NCBI GenBank assembly: GCA_017615795.1
Contig: JAFZZK010000045.1
Coordinates: 1-64,000, forward strand
Direction: 5' to 3'
Length of the DNA: 64,000 nt
From: Bacteroidales bacterium
GTDB lineage: Bacteria > Bacteroidota > Bacteroidia > Bacteroidales > WCHB1-69
Part shown: piece by piece, positions 33,121 through 40,548 of the stretch
Numbering within the stretch: the stretch's first letter is position 1
Layout: the number at the start of each line of letters is the position of its first letter
Translations under genes and position numbers: made by a program
The notes under the pieces: model-generated
Database searches by the model: none
Told to the model about the DNA's origin: nothing
The model's input: the letters and a program-made list of their open reading frames with translations, nothing else

Positions 33121-35166
33121 ATGACCACACAAGATCAAAACTTGTCAAACCCCCTTTTACAGGTGTGGGGCACACCCTACGCAACCCCTCCTTTCGACCT
33201 CATACGTCCGGAACATTACGTGCCGGCCTTCACCGCCGCCCTTGAGATGGCACGTGAAGAGGTGGGGCGCATCAAGAACAATCCTGAGGCTGCAACTTTC
33301 GGAAACACCATTGCAGCCCTCGACCGTGCAGGGGAAACGCTAAGCCGAGCCACCGGCCTGTTCTTCAATCTCATTGAGTGCGATGCCACACCTGAGATGC
33401 AGGAGATGGCCAACACTATCCAGCCGATGGTCACCCAATATTATAACGAACTATATCTCGACGACACGCTTTTCGAGCGGGTGCGCCAAGTGTACGAACA
33501 TGAGTTGGACACACTTTCGGGCGAAGAGCGCATGTTGCTGAAACTGACGTACGACGCCTTTGAAAGCAATGGCGCCACGCTGCCCGCCGACAAGAAGCCC
33601 CTCTTCCAGGAACTTTCCATCAGGCTCTCCAACCTTACCCTGCAGTTTGGGCAAAATGCCTTGGCCGCCACCAACGACTGGCAGTTGCATGTCACCGATG
33701 CAACACGCCTGCAAGGAATTCCCGAAGGGGACTTGGAAATTGCGGCCCAAAAGGCTCGTGACAAAAAACTCAAAGGCTATCTTTTCGACCTTTCCCACCC
33801 CAGCCGCCGCGCCGTGCTCACCTACGCCGACGACCGAACCCTGCGCAAAGAGATGTACGACCATTCCTGTTGCATCGCCCATGGCGGCCCCTACGACAAC
33901 AGCGACAACATCCGGCAGATCCTTTCCTGCCGCCAGGAAATCGCGCATTTGCTCGGCTACGAAAACTATGCACAGTATGTGCTGCACAATCGCATGGCGC
34001 AAAATGCCGAGGAGGTCTACAAACTGCTCGACGAGCTTAAAAGATACTCCTTGCCCGCCGCCCGCCGTGAGGTGTCAGCACTGACAGAATACGCGCACAC
34101 CCTCGGCTTTGAGGGCGAGCTTCAACCATGGGATTTCTCCTATTATTCCGAGAAACAAAAAGACGCACTTTTCCAGCTCAGTGCCGAGACCCTCAAGCCC
34201 TATTTCAAACTCGAGAATGTCATTGACGGCGTTTTTTCGTTGGCCACCCATCTCTATGGCCTGCGTTTCGTGGAGACATCAAACATCGCGGTCTACCACA
34301 AGGACGTGAAGGTCTACGAAGTGTACCGCGGTGACCGCTTCATGGCGGTGCTTTACCTGGACTTCCACCCGCGCGCCACCAAGCGCAGCGGTGCCTGGAT
34401 GACCACATTCCGCGAGCAGTGGGTAAACGCAGAGGGGCACGATGTGCGCCCGCTCGTGAGCCTTGTGATGAACTTCACCCCCTCCACGGCCAAGCGTCCT
34501 TCGCTGCTCAACTTTGACGAGGTCACCACCTTCCTACACGAGTTCGGGCACGCCCTGAACGGCATGCTTTCCGATGTGCATTACGCTTCCTTGTCCTGCA
34601 CCAATTCGCAGCACGATTTCGTGGAACTGCCCTCGCAGCTGAATGAGAACTGGGCAGTGGAGATGGAGTTCCTCAAGACATTCGCGCGCCACTATCAGTC
34701 GGGCGACCTCATCCCAGAAGCATACGTTAAGCAACTCAAGAAAATGCGCCAATACATGGCGGGCTACGCCTCGGCACGCCAGCTCTGCTTCGGTTACCTC
34801 GACATGAACTGGCACACCACCGATTTCGGCAACGACATGGATGTGCGTGCCGAAGAGCAACGTGTTTTCGCGCCGCTATCCACACTGCCCGCGCACCCCG
34901 ACGCATGCATGTGTACCAGCTTCAACCACATCTTCTCGGGCGGATACGCTGCCGGATACTATGGTTACAAATGGGCCGAGATGTTAGAAGCCGACGCCTT
35001 CTCACTCTTCAAAGAGAAGGGTGTGATGAACCAGGAGGTGGCACTGCACTATTTGAAAACAATCCTCTCAAAGGGCGGCTCCAAGCCTGCGATGGGGATG
35101 TTTACCGATTTCCGGGGACGCGCGCCCAAACTCGACGCCCTCCTCGAAAGGGATGGACTGAAATAA
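33121..35166 (+). CDS. dcp: M3-family peptidyl-dipeptidase
   Basis: A 681-residue zinc oligopeptidase of the thimet/Dcp family. The zinc site is FLHEFGHALNG (His473, Glu474, His477), followed by the downstream Glu in FVELPSQLNENW. The N-terminus NPLLQVWGTPYATPPFDLI and the C-terminal block FNHIFSGGYAAGYYGYKWAE are characteristic of Dcp. There is no signal peptide, so it should degrade peptides in the cytoplasm. It lies 10 bp downstream of ispF and probably ends that transcript. Confidence 0.93.
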   Translation: MTTQDQNLSNPLLQVWGTPYATPPFDLIRPEHYVPAFTAALEMAREEVGRIKNNPEAATFGNTIAALDRAGETLSRATGLFFNLIECDATPEMQEMANTIQPMVTQYYNELYLDDTLFERVRQVYEHELDTLSGEERMLLKLTYDAFESNGATLPADKKPLFQELSIRLSNLTLQFGQNALAATNDWQLHVTDATRLQGIPEGDLEIAAQKARDKKLKGYLFDLSHPSRRAVLTYADDRTLRKEMYDHSCCIAHGGPYDNSDNIRQILSCRQEIAHLLGYENYAQYVLHNRMAQNAEEVYKLLDELKRYSLPAARREVSALTEYAHTLGFEGELQPWDFSYYSEKQKDALFQLSAETLKPYFKLENVIDGVFSLATHLYGLRFVETSNIAVYHKDVKVYEVYRGDRFMAVLYLDFHPRATKRSGAWMTTFREQWVNAEGHDVRPLVSLVMNFTPSTAKRPSLLNFDEVTTFLHEFGHALNGMLSDVHYASLSCTNSQHDFVELPSQLNENWAVEMEFLKTFARHYQSGDLIPEAYVKQLKKMRQYMAGYASARQLCFGYLDMNWHTTDFGNDMDVRAEEQRVFAPLSTLPAHPDACMCTSFNHIFSGGYAAGYYGYKWAEMLEADAFSLFKEKGVMNQEVALHYLKTILSKGGSKPAMGMFTDFRGRAPKLDALLERDGLK

Positions 35167-35222
35167 AAAGGGAATCATATACCTGATGCACAAATCAGGA
35201 CCTTTTGCTTCTTTTTTTTATT
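35166..35222 (+). terminator. Probable terminator of dcp
   Basis: CCTGAT (35182-35187) pairs with ATCAGG (35194-35199), and AAAAGG (35166-35171) with CCTTTT (35201-35206), followed by a run of T at 35212-35219. Confidence 0.65.
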
Positions 35223-35231
35223 TGGGCGTGC

Positions 35232-35504
35232 CGGCGCGGCGATAGAAATCGCACATGCAACCAAATGCCGCCGCGCCGTCGGGCTTTCCGTTCCAATGGC
35301 TGTCAAGCCAGCCATTTCCACTGCAATCCCTCACGCATGCTCGTCTGACGACACACCCGTTTCGCGGCGAACATCGTGCTTCCTCGTCTCAATGCTCTTC
35401 CGCGCCGCGATTTTTTCCCGCACGCCGTCCATCCCAGGGGTTGCGGCGCTCGTTCCTCGCACCTTAACCCCTGGCTACCGGGACATGCAGCCCTACGGGG
35501 CTGC
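35232..35504. repeat. GC-rich hairpin-dense non-coding block
   Basis: The 477-bp gap between dcp and the T9SS cargo gene holds no credible gene. It contains a GC-rich block unlike other gaps here, with four perfect inverted repeats: CGGCGCGGC/GCCGCGCCG (35232-35240, 35270-35278), AATGGCTG/CAGCCATT (35295-35302, 35309-35316), CCAGGGGTT/AACCCCTGG (35434-35442, 35466-35474) and GCAGCCC/GGGCTGC around a TACG loop (35487-35504). Short frames in it (for example 35296-35508) lack coding character. It looks like an interspersed palindromic repeat or a structured RNA; only one copy is in the window. Confidence 0.65.
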
Positions 35505-35585
35505 TTAAGGGAAACCAAATATTTTCAAAAGCCTTATGACACGACCCTATTGCAGGCATCGTGCCATCACATATATAACCATCAT

Positions 35586-35617
35586 AAAAAAAGGGCTCCG
35601 TTTGGAGTCCTTTTTTT
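35586..35617. terminator. Terminator of the type A T9SS cargo gene
   Basis: AGGGCTCC pairs with GGAGTCCT around GTTT (one G-T pair), with A-runs on the left and T-runs on the right, so it can act in both directions. The cargo gene ends 27 bp away. Confidence 0.8.
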
Positions 35618-35643
35618 CCATATAAGTTGGTAATCGATGATCC

Positions 35644-37407
35644 TTATTTCACAACAATTTTCTTCGTAACACTGTTGTTCACACGCACCATGTAGGTGCC
35701 GACAGACCAGTTGCGGACATCCACATCATATTCGCTTTCCGCTCCTTTTGCAGACCACACCATCTTGCCATTCATGTCGAAAATCTCGACGCAATTGATG
35801 GCATCGCCGGTGACTTTCAGATAATCAGAGGCAGGATTAGGATAGAGGGAAATGTGCATGATCTGGTTTTCATCAATGCCGACAGTGTGGAATGAGACAG
35901 ATACATCAAGGACATTTTCCTGATTGGCGATGTCGTTGGAATATAGCGCAATATGAGCTGTCTTGGTACACTCTGCAGGATGATCCGGATTGACAAAGGT
36001 TATGGTTTCCGTGACTTGTCCACCCGCATTGATGGTACCGGAGGGCGAGGAAACTGTTATCCATGGCTCAATGGGGGTGCCGTCAACAACGGCGGAAAGC
36101 ATCCAGTTGCCCGTAAGGTCGGGATTGCCATTGAGAAGATTCCAAGCCACGCCCGTCTTGTACCAGTTGCCATACGGATGCGGAGTGACGGCGTCGTCAA
36201 GTCCGATGGAGGGAAGGGTCGTTTGCGTCGGATCCTGCTCATAATAGATACCGAACCAGAAATCACGACCTCTAAGCACGTACGGTGTGGTAAGATAAAC
36301 GGTATTCACTCCTTCCACGGGAATGAAAGTCTGTTCATAAACCATATCACCGGGACCGTCGACCAAGATGCCACCCATGTCGAAAATGCGGATTTTGGCG
36401 ACATTTACATAGTCGCTATTATTGATGGACACATTAATGGCATTGATTTGCTTGCCCACCAAGTCCATGGACACGACCTCCTCAGCCGTGTAGCCGGCGG
36501 CCACTTGGATAGCCTCTGTGTTGTTGAAGAGCACACCCGTGTACTCCGTTCCGGCGCGGGTAAGCTCTTGCGACCCCGTCGATGTGGTGTTGGGGGTGAA
36601 CTCGTAATATGGCACCAGGCGATAGTTGATGGGAGCGCCGCCAGGATTGCTCAGCGTCAAGGCATAGGTACCTGTCGCGGCATTGTCCACCGTCACGTTG
36701 ATGTCGCTGGTCGGAGAGAAAGTGAACTGCCCGTCGTTGGCCGAGGTGATCTCCGTGAAGACGAAATTGTCCACATAATAGGTTCCCGTGGCGTTGTTGG
36801 GGGCTCCCGCATAGAAATTGATGGAACCCAACTGGTTGATGCCGTTTGCGCTGTTGGATTCGTTGGAGAATGGCCATGACTGCACCACCACATTGTTAAC
36901 AGTCATCGTGATGAGGTCCTGGTCAAGATCAATGTGAGCCTTGACGTGGAACCAGGCATTGTTGGGCATTGTGAAGTTGTAGGTGGTGTTGGCCACATCA
37001 AAATAACCCGTTCCGTTGTTGGTAAAAAAGCATTCGAATGCCCATTGCACACCTGGATTGTAGTAGTGCTGGATATTGAAATAGGCACCGTTGCCGGTGG
37101 ACGGGACGTAGTAGTCGAAATCCACGTCGAACACGCCCGTGGTCTGATTGGAGAACCGGTAGATAATGTCGTTAGTGCCGGTCACTTTCAAGGAGTTGGA
37201 GCCGCTGGCGGCCTGCTCTGCGGAGATATAAGCATCCTCGGATGTGCCGGGAGCATTGCTCCATGTTGTCCAGTCGGTGTTGTTCTGCTGGCAAAGCTGC
37301 TGCCCGGCCGTGTAGGAGTCAAAGTTGTCGCTAAAGACAACGGTCTGCGCCTGCAATGCAGCCATCATGCCGCACATCAGACATACAAAAAGTACAAATT
37401 TCTTCAT
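35644..37407 (-). CDS. Secreted protein with type A T9SS sorting domain
   Basis: A 587-residue exported protein. After the signal peptide (1-20) comes a jelly-roll or concanavalin-like domain (about 22-215; FSDNFDSYTAGQQL, YYVDNFVFTEI), then Ig-like regions, and a type A T9SS C-terminal domain: ISLYPNPASDYLKVTG, VEIFDMNGKMVWS and GTYMVRVNNSVTKKIVVK. The last part directs export through PorU/PorV and surface attachment. No catalytic residues are recognised, so binding of a carbohydrate or protein is inferred. The ATG at 37407 is chosen over one 9 bp upstream because it starts the signal peptide directly. It has its own promoter and terminator. Confidence 0.85.
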   Translation of the reverse strand: MKKFVLFVCLMCGMMAALQAQTVVFSDNFDSYTAGQQLCQQNNTDWTTWSNAPGTSEDAYISAEQAASGSNSLKVTGTNDIIYRFSNQTTGVFDVDFDYYVPSTGNGAYFNIQHYYNPGVQWAFECFFTNNGTGYFDVANTTYNFTMPNNAWFHVKAHIDLDQDLITMTVNNVVVQSWPFSNESNSANGINQLGSINFYAGAPNNATGTYYVDNFVFTEITSANDGQFTFSPTSDINVTVDNAATGTYALTLSNPGGAPINYRLVPYYEFTPNTTSTGSQELTRAGTEYTGVLFNNTEAIQVAAGYTAEEVVSMDLVGKQINAINVSINNSDYVNVAKIRIFDMGGILVDGPGDMVYEQTFIPVEGVNTVYLTTPYVLRGRDFWFGIYYEQDPTQTTLPSIGLDDAVTPHPYGNWYKTGVAWNLLNGNPDLTGNWMLSAVVDGTPIEPWITVSSPSGTINAGGQVTETITFVNPDHPAECTKTAHIALYSNDIANQENVLDVSVSFHTVGIDENQIMHISLYPNPASDYLKVTGDAINCVEIFDMNGKMVWSAKGAESEYDVDVRNWSVGTYMVRVNNSVTKKIVVK

Positions 37408-37481
37408 AACATACATTTTTAGTTTGACATTAGTTTTGCTTGCTTTTTCTTACTTTATCTTCTTTTATTGAAAAGATGCTG

Positions 37482-37512
37482 CAAACATAAACATTTTTAT
37501 CCATTTGCGCAA
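37482..37512 (-). promoter_or_regulatory. Promoter of the type A T9SS cargo gene
   Basis: On the minus strand TATGTTTG (37489-37482) with TTG (37512-37510), 20 bp apart; the leader to the ATG is 74 bp. Confidence 0.7.
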
Positions 37513-37631
37513 GGATGCTTTCTAAAAAAAAGTTAAAAAAAATCACCGGTTTTTTCCAAACCCGTGTAATACAAAGGAAAATGCACTTTTAAAAAAAATT
37601 TCCCATCTATCTGTCACTAATAAAAAAAATG

Positions 37632-37639
37632 TATTTTTG
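37632..37639 (+). promoter_or_regulatory. Promoter -7 element of the small lipoprotein gene
   Basis: TATTTTTG followed by GCCGC, 35 bp before the ATG. No TTG is present at the expected upstream distance. Confidence 0.6.
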
Positions 37640-37674
37640 CCGCGAATTTAGTACTAACTTAAAAACTTTAAAAA

Positions 37675-37914
37675 ATGAAAAAATTAATGGCAATTTGCGC
37701 TGCTACTTTGATGCTGGCAGCTGTTGCAAGCTCTTGCAGCAAGATTTGTACCTGCACTGTTGAGTATGGTTTTGGAGATAGCACTTTTTCCTCCACTATC
37801 AATGACATTGACCTGAAAGGCACCAGCTACAAGAACTGCAAAGCTTACGGTGATGCTTTGCAATCCACCTACAACATGTACAGCGATGTCAAAATTGACT
37901 GCAAGAAACAATAA
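37675..37914 (+). CDS. Small cysteine-containing lipoprotein, 79 aa
   Basis: I do not recognise this family. A lipoprotein signal peptide ends ASSC (Cys21). The mature 59 residues have four further cysteines: Cys25 and Cys27 in SKICTCTVEYG, then one in KNCKAYG and one in KIDCKKQ at the C-terminus, enough for two disulfides in the periplasm or on the surface. A lysine- and tyrosine-rich composition and a stand-alone transcription unit with a strong terminator suggest a genuine, possibly highly expressed gene. Confidence 0.8.
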   Translation: MKKLMAICAATLMLAAVASSCSKICTCTVEYGFGDSTFSSTINDIDLKGTSYKNCKAYGDALQSTYNMYSDVKIDCKKQ

Positions 37915-37934
37915 TTTTTTTGCATTCTGAAAAC

Positions 37935-37963
37935 AAAAGCCCCTTCTTCAGGGGCTTTTTTTA
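37935..37963 (+). terminator. Terminator of the small lipoprotein gene
   Basis: AAAGCCCC pairs with GGGGCTTT around a 7-nt loop and is followed by T-rich sequence. The T-tract runs straight into the rimO -7 box. Confidence 0.9.
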
Positions 37964-37969
37964 TTTTTG
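37962..37969 (+). promoter_or_regulatory. Promoter -7 element of rimO
   Basis: TATTTTTG sits on the end of the preceding terminator, 23 bp before the rimO ATG. Confidence 0.6.
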
Positions 37970-37992
37970 CACCCTCTTACAAAACATCGGCT

Positions 37993-39270
37993 ATGACCAT
38001 CAACATCATCACCTTGGGATGCTCCAAGAACATCGTCGACTCGGAAGTGCTGGCCGCCCAACTGCAGAAGCAGGGGCACCAACTCCTCTTCGAAAGCGCC
38101 ATGCGCAGCGACATCGTGATTCTCAACACCTGCAGCTTCATTGGAGACGCACGCGAGGAGTCCGTGGACGAGATTCTGCAGCAACTGGAACGCAAGCACC
38201 ACGGCCAGGTCAAGAAAGTCTACGTGGTGGGCTGCCTTGCCCAACGCTGCAAGGACGAACTCGTGGAGGTTCTTCCCGACATCGACGGCGTCTACACCTT
38301 CGCTGAACTGAGCAACCTCGTACAGAAGAACGACTTCCAGCTGTTGGAAACCTCTGAACGCCTGCTCTCCACCCCGAGACACTACGCCTACCTCAAAGTT
38401 TCAGAGGGTTGCGACCACCAATGCTCCTACTGCGCCATCCCGCTCATTCGTGACCGTCAGGTCTCCAAGCCGATCCCGCTATTGGTGGAAGAGGCCCGCA
38501 AGCTCGCCGACGAAGGCGTCAAGGAACTGATGCTCATCGCACAGGACCTCACCTACTACGGCATCGACCTCACCGGCAAGCGCGAACTTGCCCCGCTAAT
38601 GGAGGCTCTGTCGGAGGTTGACGGCATCGAGTGGATACGGCTGCACTACGCTTATCCGCTCAACTTCCCCTTCGAGATTCTCGACGTGATGAACCGCCAC
38701 CCACAATACTGTCATTATCTCGACATCCCCATCCAGCATATCAGCGACGACATTCTCAAGAGCATGCGACGCGGCGGCAGCGCGGCCTACATCTACGACA
38801 TGGTGGCTCGCATCCGCGAGACCGTGCCCGACATCGCCTTGCGCACCACCCTCATCTCCGGCTATCCGACCGAAACCCGTGAACAGCACCAAGAGCTGGT
38901 CGAGTTCGTGCGCAAGACGCGGTTCGACCGCCTTGGGGTCTTCACCTACTCGCAAGAGGAGGACACGCCCGCCTTCCCGCTCGGCGACCCTGTCAAGAAT
39001 TCCGAGAAAAACCGCCGTCAACGCGAGATCATGCGCCTGCAGGAAAAAATCTCCCAGGAACTTAACCAAGCCAAGGTGGGCAAGACTTTCAAAGTCATCA
39101 TCGACAACGAGGAGCTGGATGCCTACGTGGGCCGCACCGAATACGATTCCCCCGATGTTGACAACTGCGTGCTCATCACCAAAGCAAAAGCCCTCACCAT
39201 CGGCGATTTCTATCAAGTGCGCATCACCGAAGCCGGTCCATACGATCTTTTCGGCGAGGTGGTTTCGTAA
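37993..39270 (+). CDS. rimO: Ribosomal protein S12 methylthiotransferase RimO
   Basis: A 425-residue radical-SAM enzyme that adds a methylthio group to an aspartate of ribosomal protein S12. The N-terminal UPF0004 domain (ITLGCSKNIVDSE, NTCSFIGDAREES, VGCLAQRCKDEL) supplies the auxiliary cluster cysteines; the radical-SAM core has CDHQCSYC; the C-terminal TRAM-like domain ends DLFGEVVS. It is 21 bp upstream of hydF. Confidence 0.96.
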   Translation: MTINIITLGCSKNIVDSEVLAAQLQKQGHQLLFESAMRSDIVILNTCSFIGDAREESVDEILQQLERKHHGQVKKVYVVGCLAQRCKDELVEVLPDIDGVYTFAELSNLVQKNDFQLLETSERLLSTPRHYAYLKVSEGCDHQCSYCAIPLIRDRQVSKPIPLLVEEARKLADEGVKELMLIAQDLTYYGIDLTGKRELAPLMEALSEVDGIEWIRLHYAYPLNFPFEILDVMNRHPQYCHYLDIPIQHISDDILKSMRRGGSAAYIYDMVARIRETVPDIALRTTLISGYPTETREQHQELVEFVRKTRFDRLGVFTYSQEEDTPAFPLGDPVKNSEKNRRQREIMRLQEKISQELNQAKVGKTFKVIIDNEELDAYVGRTEYDSPDVDNCVLITKAKALTIGDFYQVRITEAGPYDLFGEVVS

Positions 39271-39291
39271 TCGTCCATAAATCAGATCATC

Positions 39292-40464
39292 ATGAAAGGG
39301 AAAGAGAACAAGCCGCACATCGGCATCTTTGGACGGCGCAACAACGGCAAAAGTTCGCTCATCAACGCCATCACGGGACAGGAGACAGCCATCGTGGATG
39401 CCACGGCCGGCACCACCACCGACCCTGTGCGCAAGTCCATCGAGATTTTCGGCATCGGCCCTGTGGTGCTCATCGACACCGCCGGCATTGACGACGAAGG
39501 CCCCGTCGGACAAAAGCGCGTGCAGAAGTCGATGAGCGTGCTCCCGACCATAGACTTTGCCCTGATAGTCATCACCAACCGCGAGTTCGGCGCGCCCGAA
39601 CAGATGTTGACGGAAAAGTTCCGGCAGTATGACATCCCCTTCCTGGTGGTGAACAACAAGGCCGACTTGCAACAAGCCCCCACAGGCACTGCCCCATCCG
39701 TTCCGTTCATCGACGCGAGTGCCAAGACAGGCGAAGGCATCGAGGAGATGCTCGCTGAAATGGTGCGCCTCATGCCGCCGTCGGCTTATATCTCGCACTC
39801 GCTGCTCGGCGACATCATCGGCGAAGGCGACACCGTGGTGCTGGTCACGCCCATCGACTCAGAAGCGCCCGAGGGGCGACTCATCCTGCCGCAGGTGCAA
39901 CTCATCCGCGACGTGCTCGACAACGACGCCGTGGCGGTGGTGCTCAAGGAGGACAAGGTGGGCGACTGGCTCCAAAAGAATCCCGCACCGCGCCTTGTGG
40001 TCACCGACAGCCAGATGTTTGCGCGCGTAGCCCGGGACGTGCCCGAGGAGGTGCCGCTCACGGGCTTCAGCATCGTGCTGGCCCACCACAAAGGCGCGTT
40101 CGAGCAATACCTGCAAGGCACGCCCCACCTCGACAAACTCCAAGACGGGGACCGAATCCTGATGTTGGAGTCATGCACCCACCTTACCTCGTGCGAAGAT
40201 ATCGGACGCGGCAAGCTGCCCCGCTGGATACAGCAACACACCGGCAAAGAGCTCCACTTCGACTTCGTGTCGGGCCTCGACGAGCTACCCGATATTGGCC
40301 AGTACGCGATGGTCATCCAATGCGGAGGCTGCATGGTGACGCGACGCCAACTCCTCAACCGCCTCAAACCCGCCATCGACCGCGGCATCCCCGTCAGCAA
40401 CTACGGAATAACGATTGCCTACTTGAACGGTATCTTCGACAGAGCGGTGAAGGTTTGGAGATAA
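39292..40464 (+). CDS. hydF: [FeFe]-hydrogenase maturation GTPase HydF
   Basis: A 390-residue scaffold protein that carries the 2Fe subcluster before transfer to the [FeFe] hydrogenase. The GTPase part has G1 GRRNNGKSS, G3 DTAG and G4 NNKAD. The C-terminal Fe-S region has CTH and, about 50 residues on, QCGGC; in most HydF proteins the latter reads HCxxC, so the His is Gln here. hydE and hydG are not in the window. Together with the subunit at the left edge this indicates hydrogen metabolism. Confidence 0.94.
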   Translation: MKGKENKPHIGIFGRRNNGKSSLINAITGQETAIVDATAGTTTDPVRKSIEIFGIGPVVLIDTAGIDDEGPVGQKRVQKSMSVLPTIDFALIVITNREFGAPEQMLTEKFRQYDIPFLVVNNKADLQQAPTGTAPSVPFIDASAKTGEGIEEMLAEMVRLMPPSAYISHSLLGDIIGEGDTVVLVTPIDSEAPEGRLILPQVQLIRDVLDNDAVAVVLKEDKVGDWLQKNPAPRLVVTDSQMFARVARDVPEEVPLTGFSIVLAHHKGAFEQYLQGTPHLDKLQDGDRILMLESCTHLTSCEDIGRGKLPRWIQQHTGKELHFDFVSGLDELPDIGQYAMVIQCGGCMVTRRQLLNRLKPAIDRGIPVSNYGITIAYLNGIFDRAVKVWR

Positions 40465-40490
40465 CCAGCTAAACTGTATCTATTTTTTTT

Positions 40491-40498
40491 TATCTTTG
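40491..40498 (+). promoter_or_regulatory. Promoter -7 element of gcvP
   Basis: TATCTTTG, 50 bp upstream of the ATG. The 84-bp gap is too short and shows no fold for a glycine riboswitch. Confidence 0.6.
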
Positions 40499-40548
40499 CA
40501 GCCATCTGCAAAGAAAGATATTTTTTTTATAACTAATTTATAACCACT

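Noticed and set aside
35255..35633. Four overlapping short frames in the hairpin block
   Set aside because: They overlap each other in several frames, lack start signals and have odd composition; the inverted repeats explain the region better.
40465..40548. Glycine riboswitch before gcvP
   Set aside because: The 84-bp gap holds only a promoter; no aptamer-like pairing is visible.
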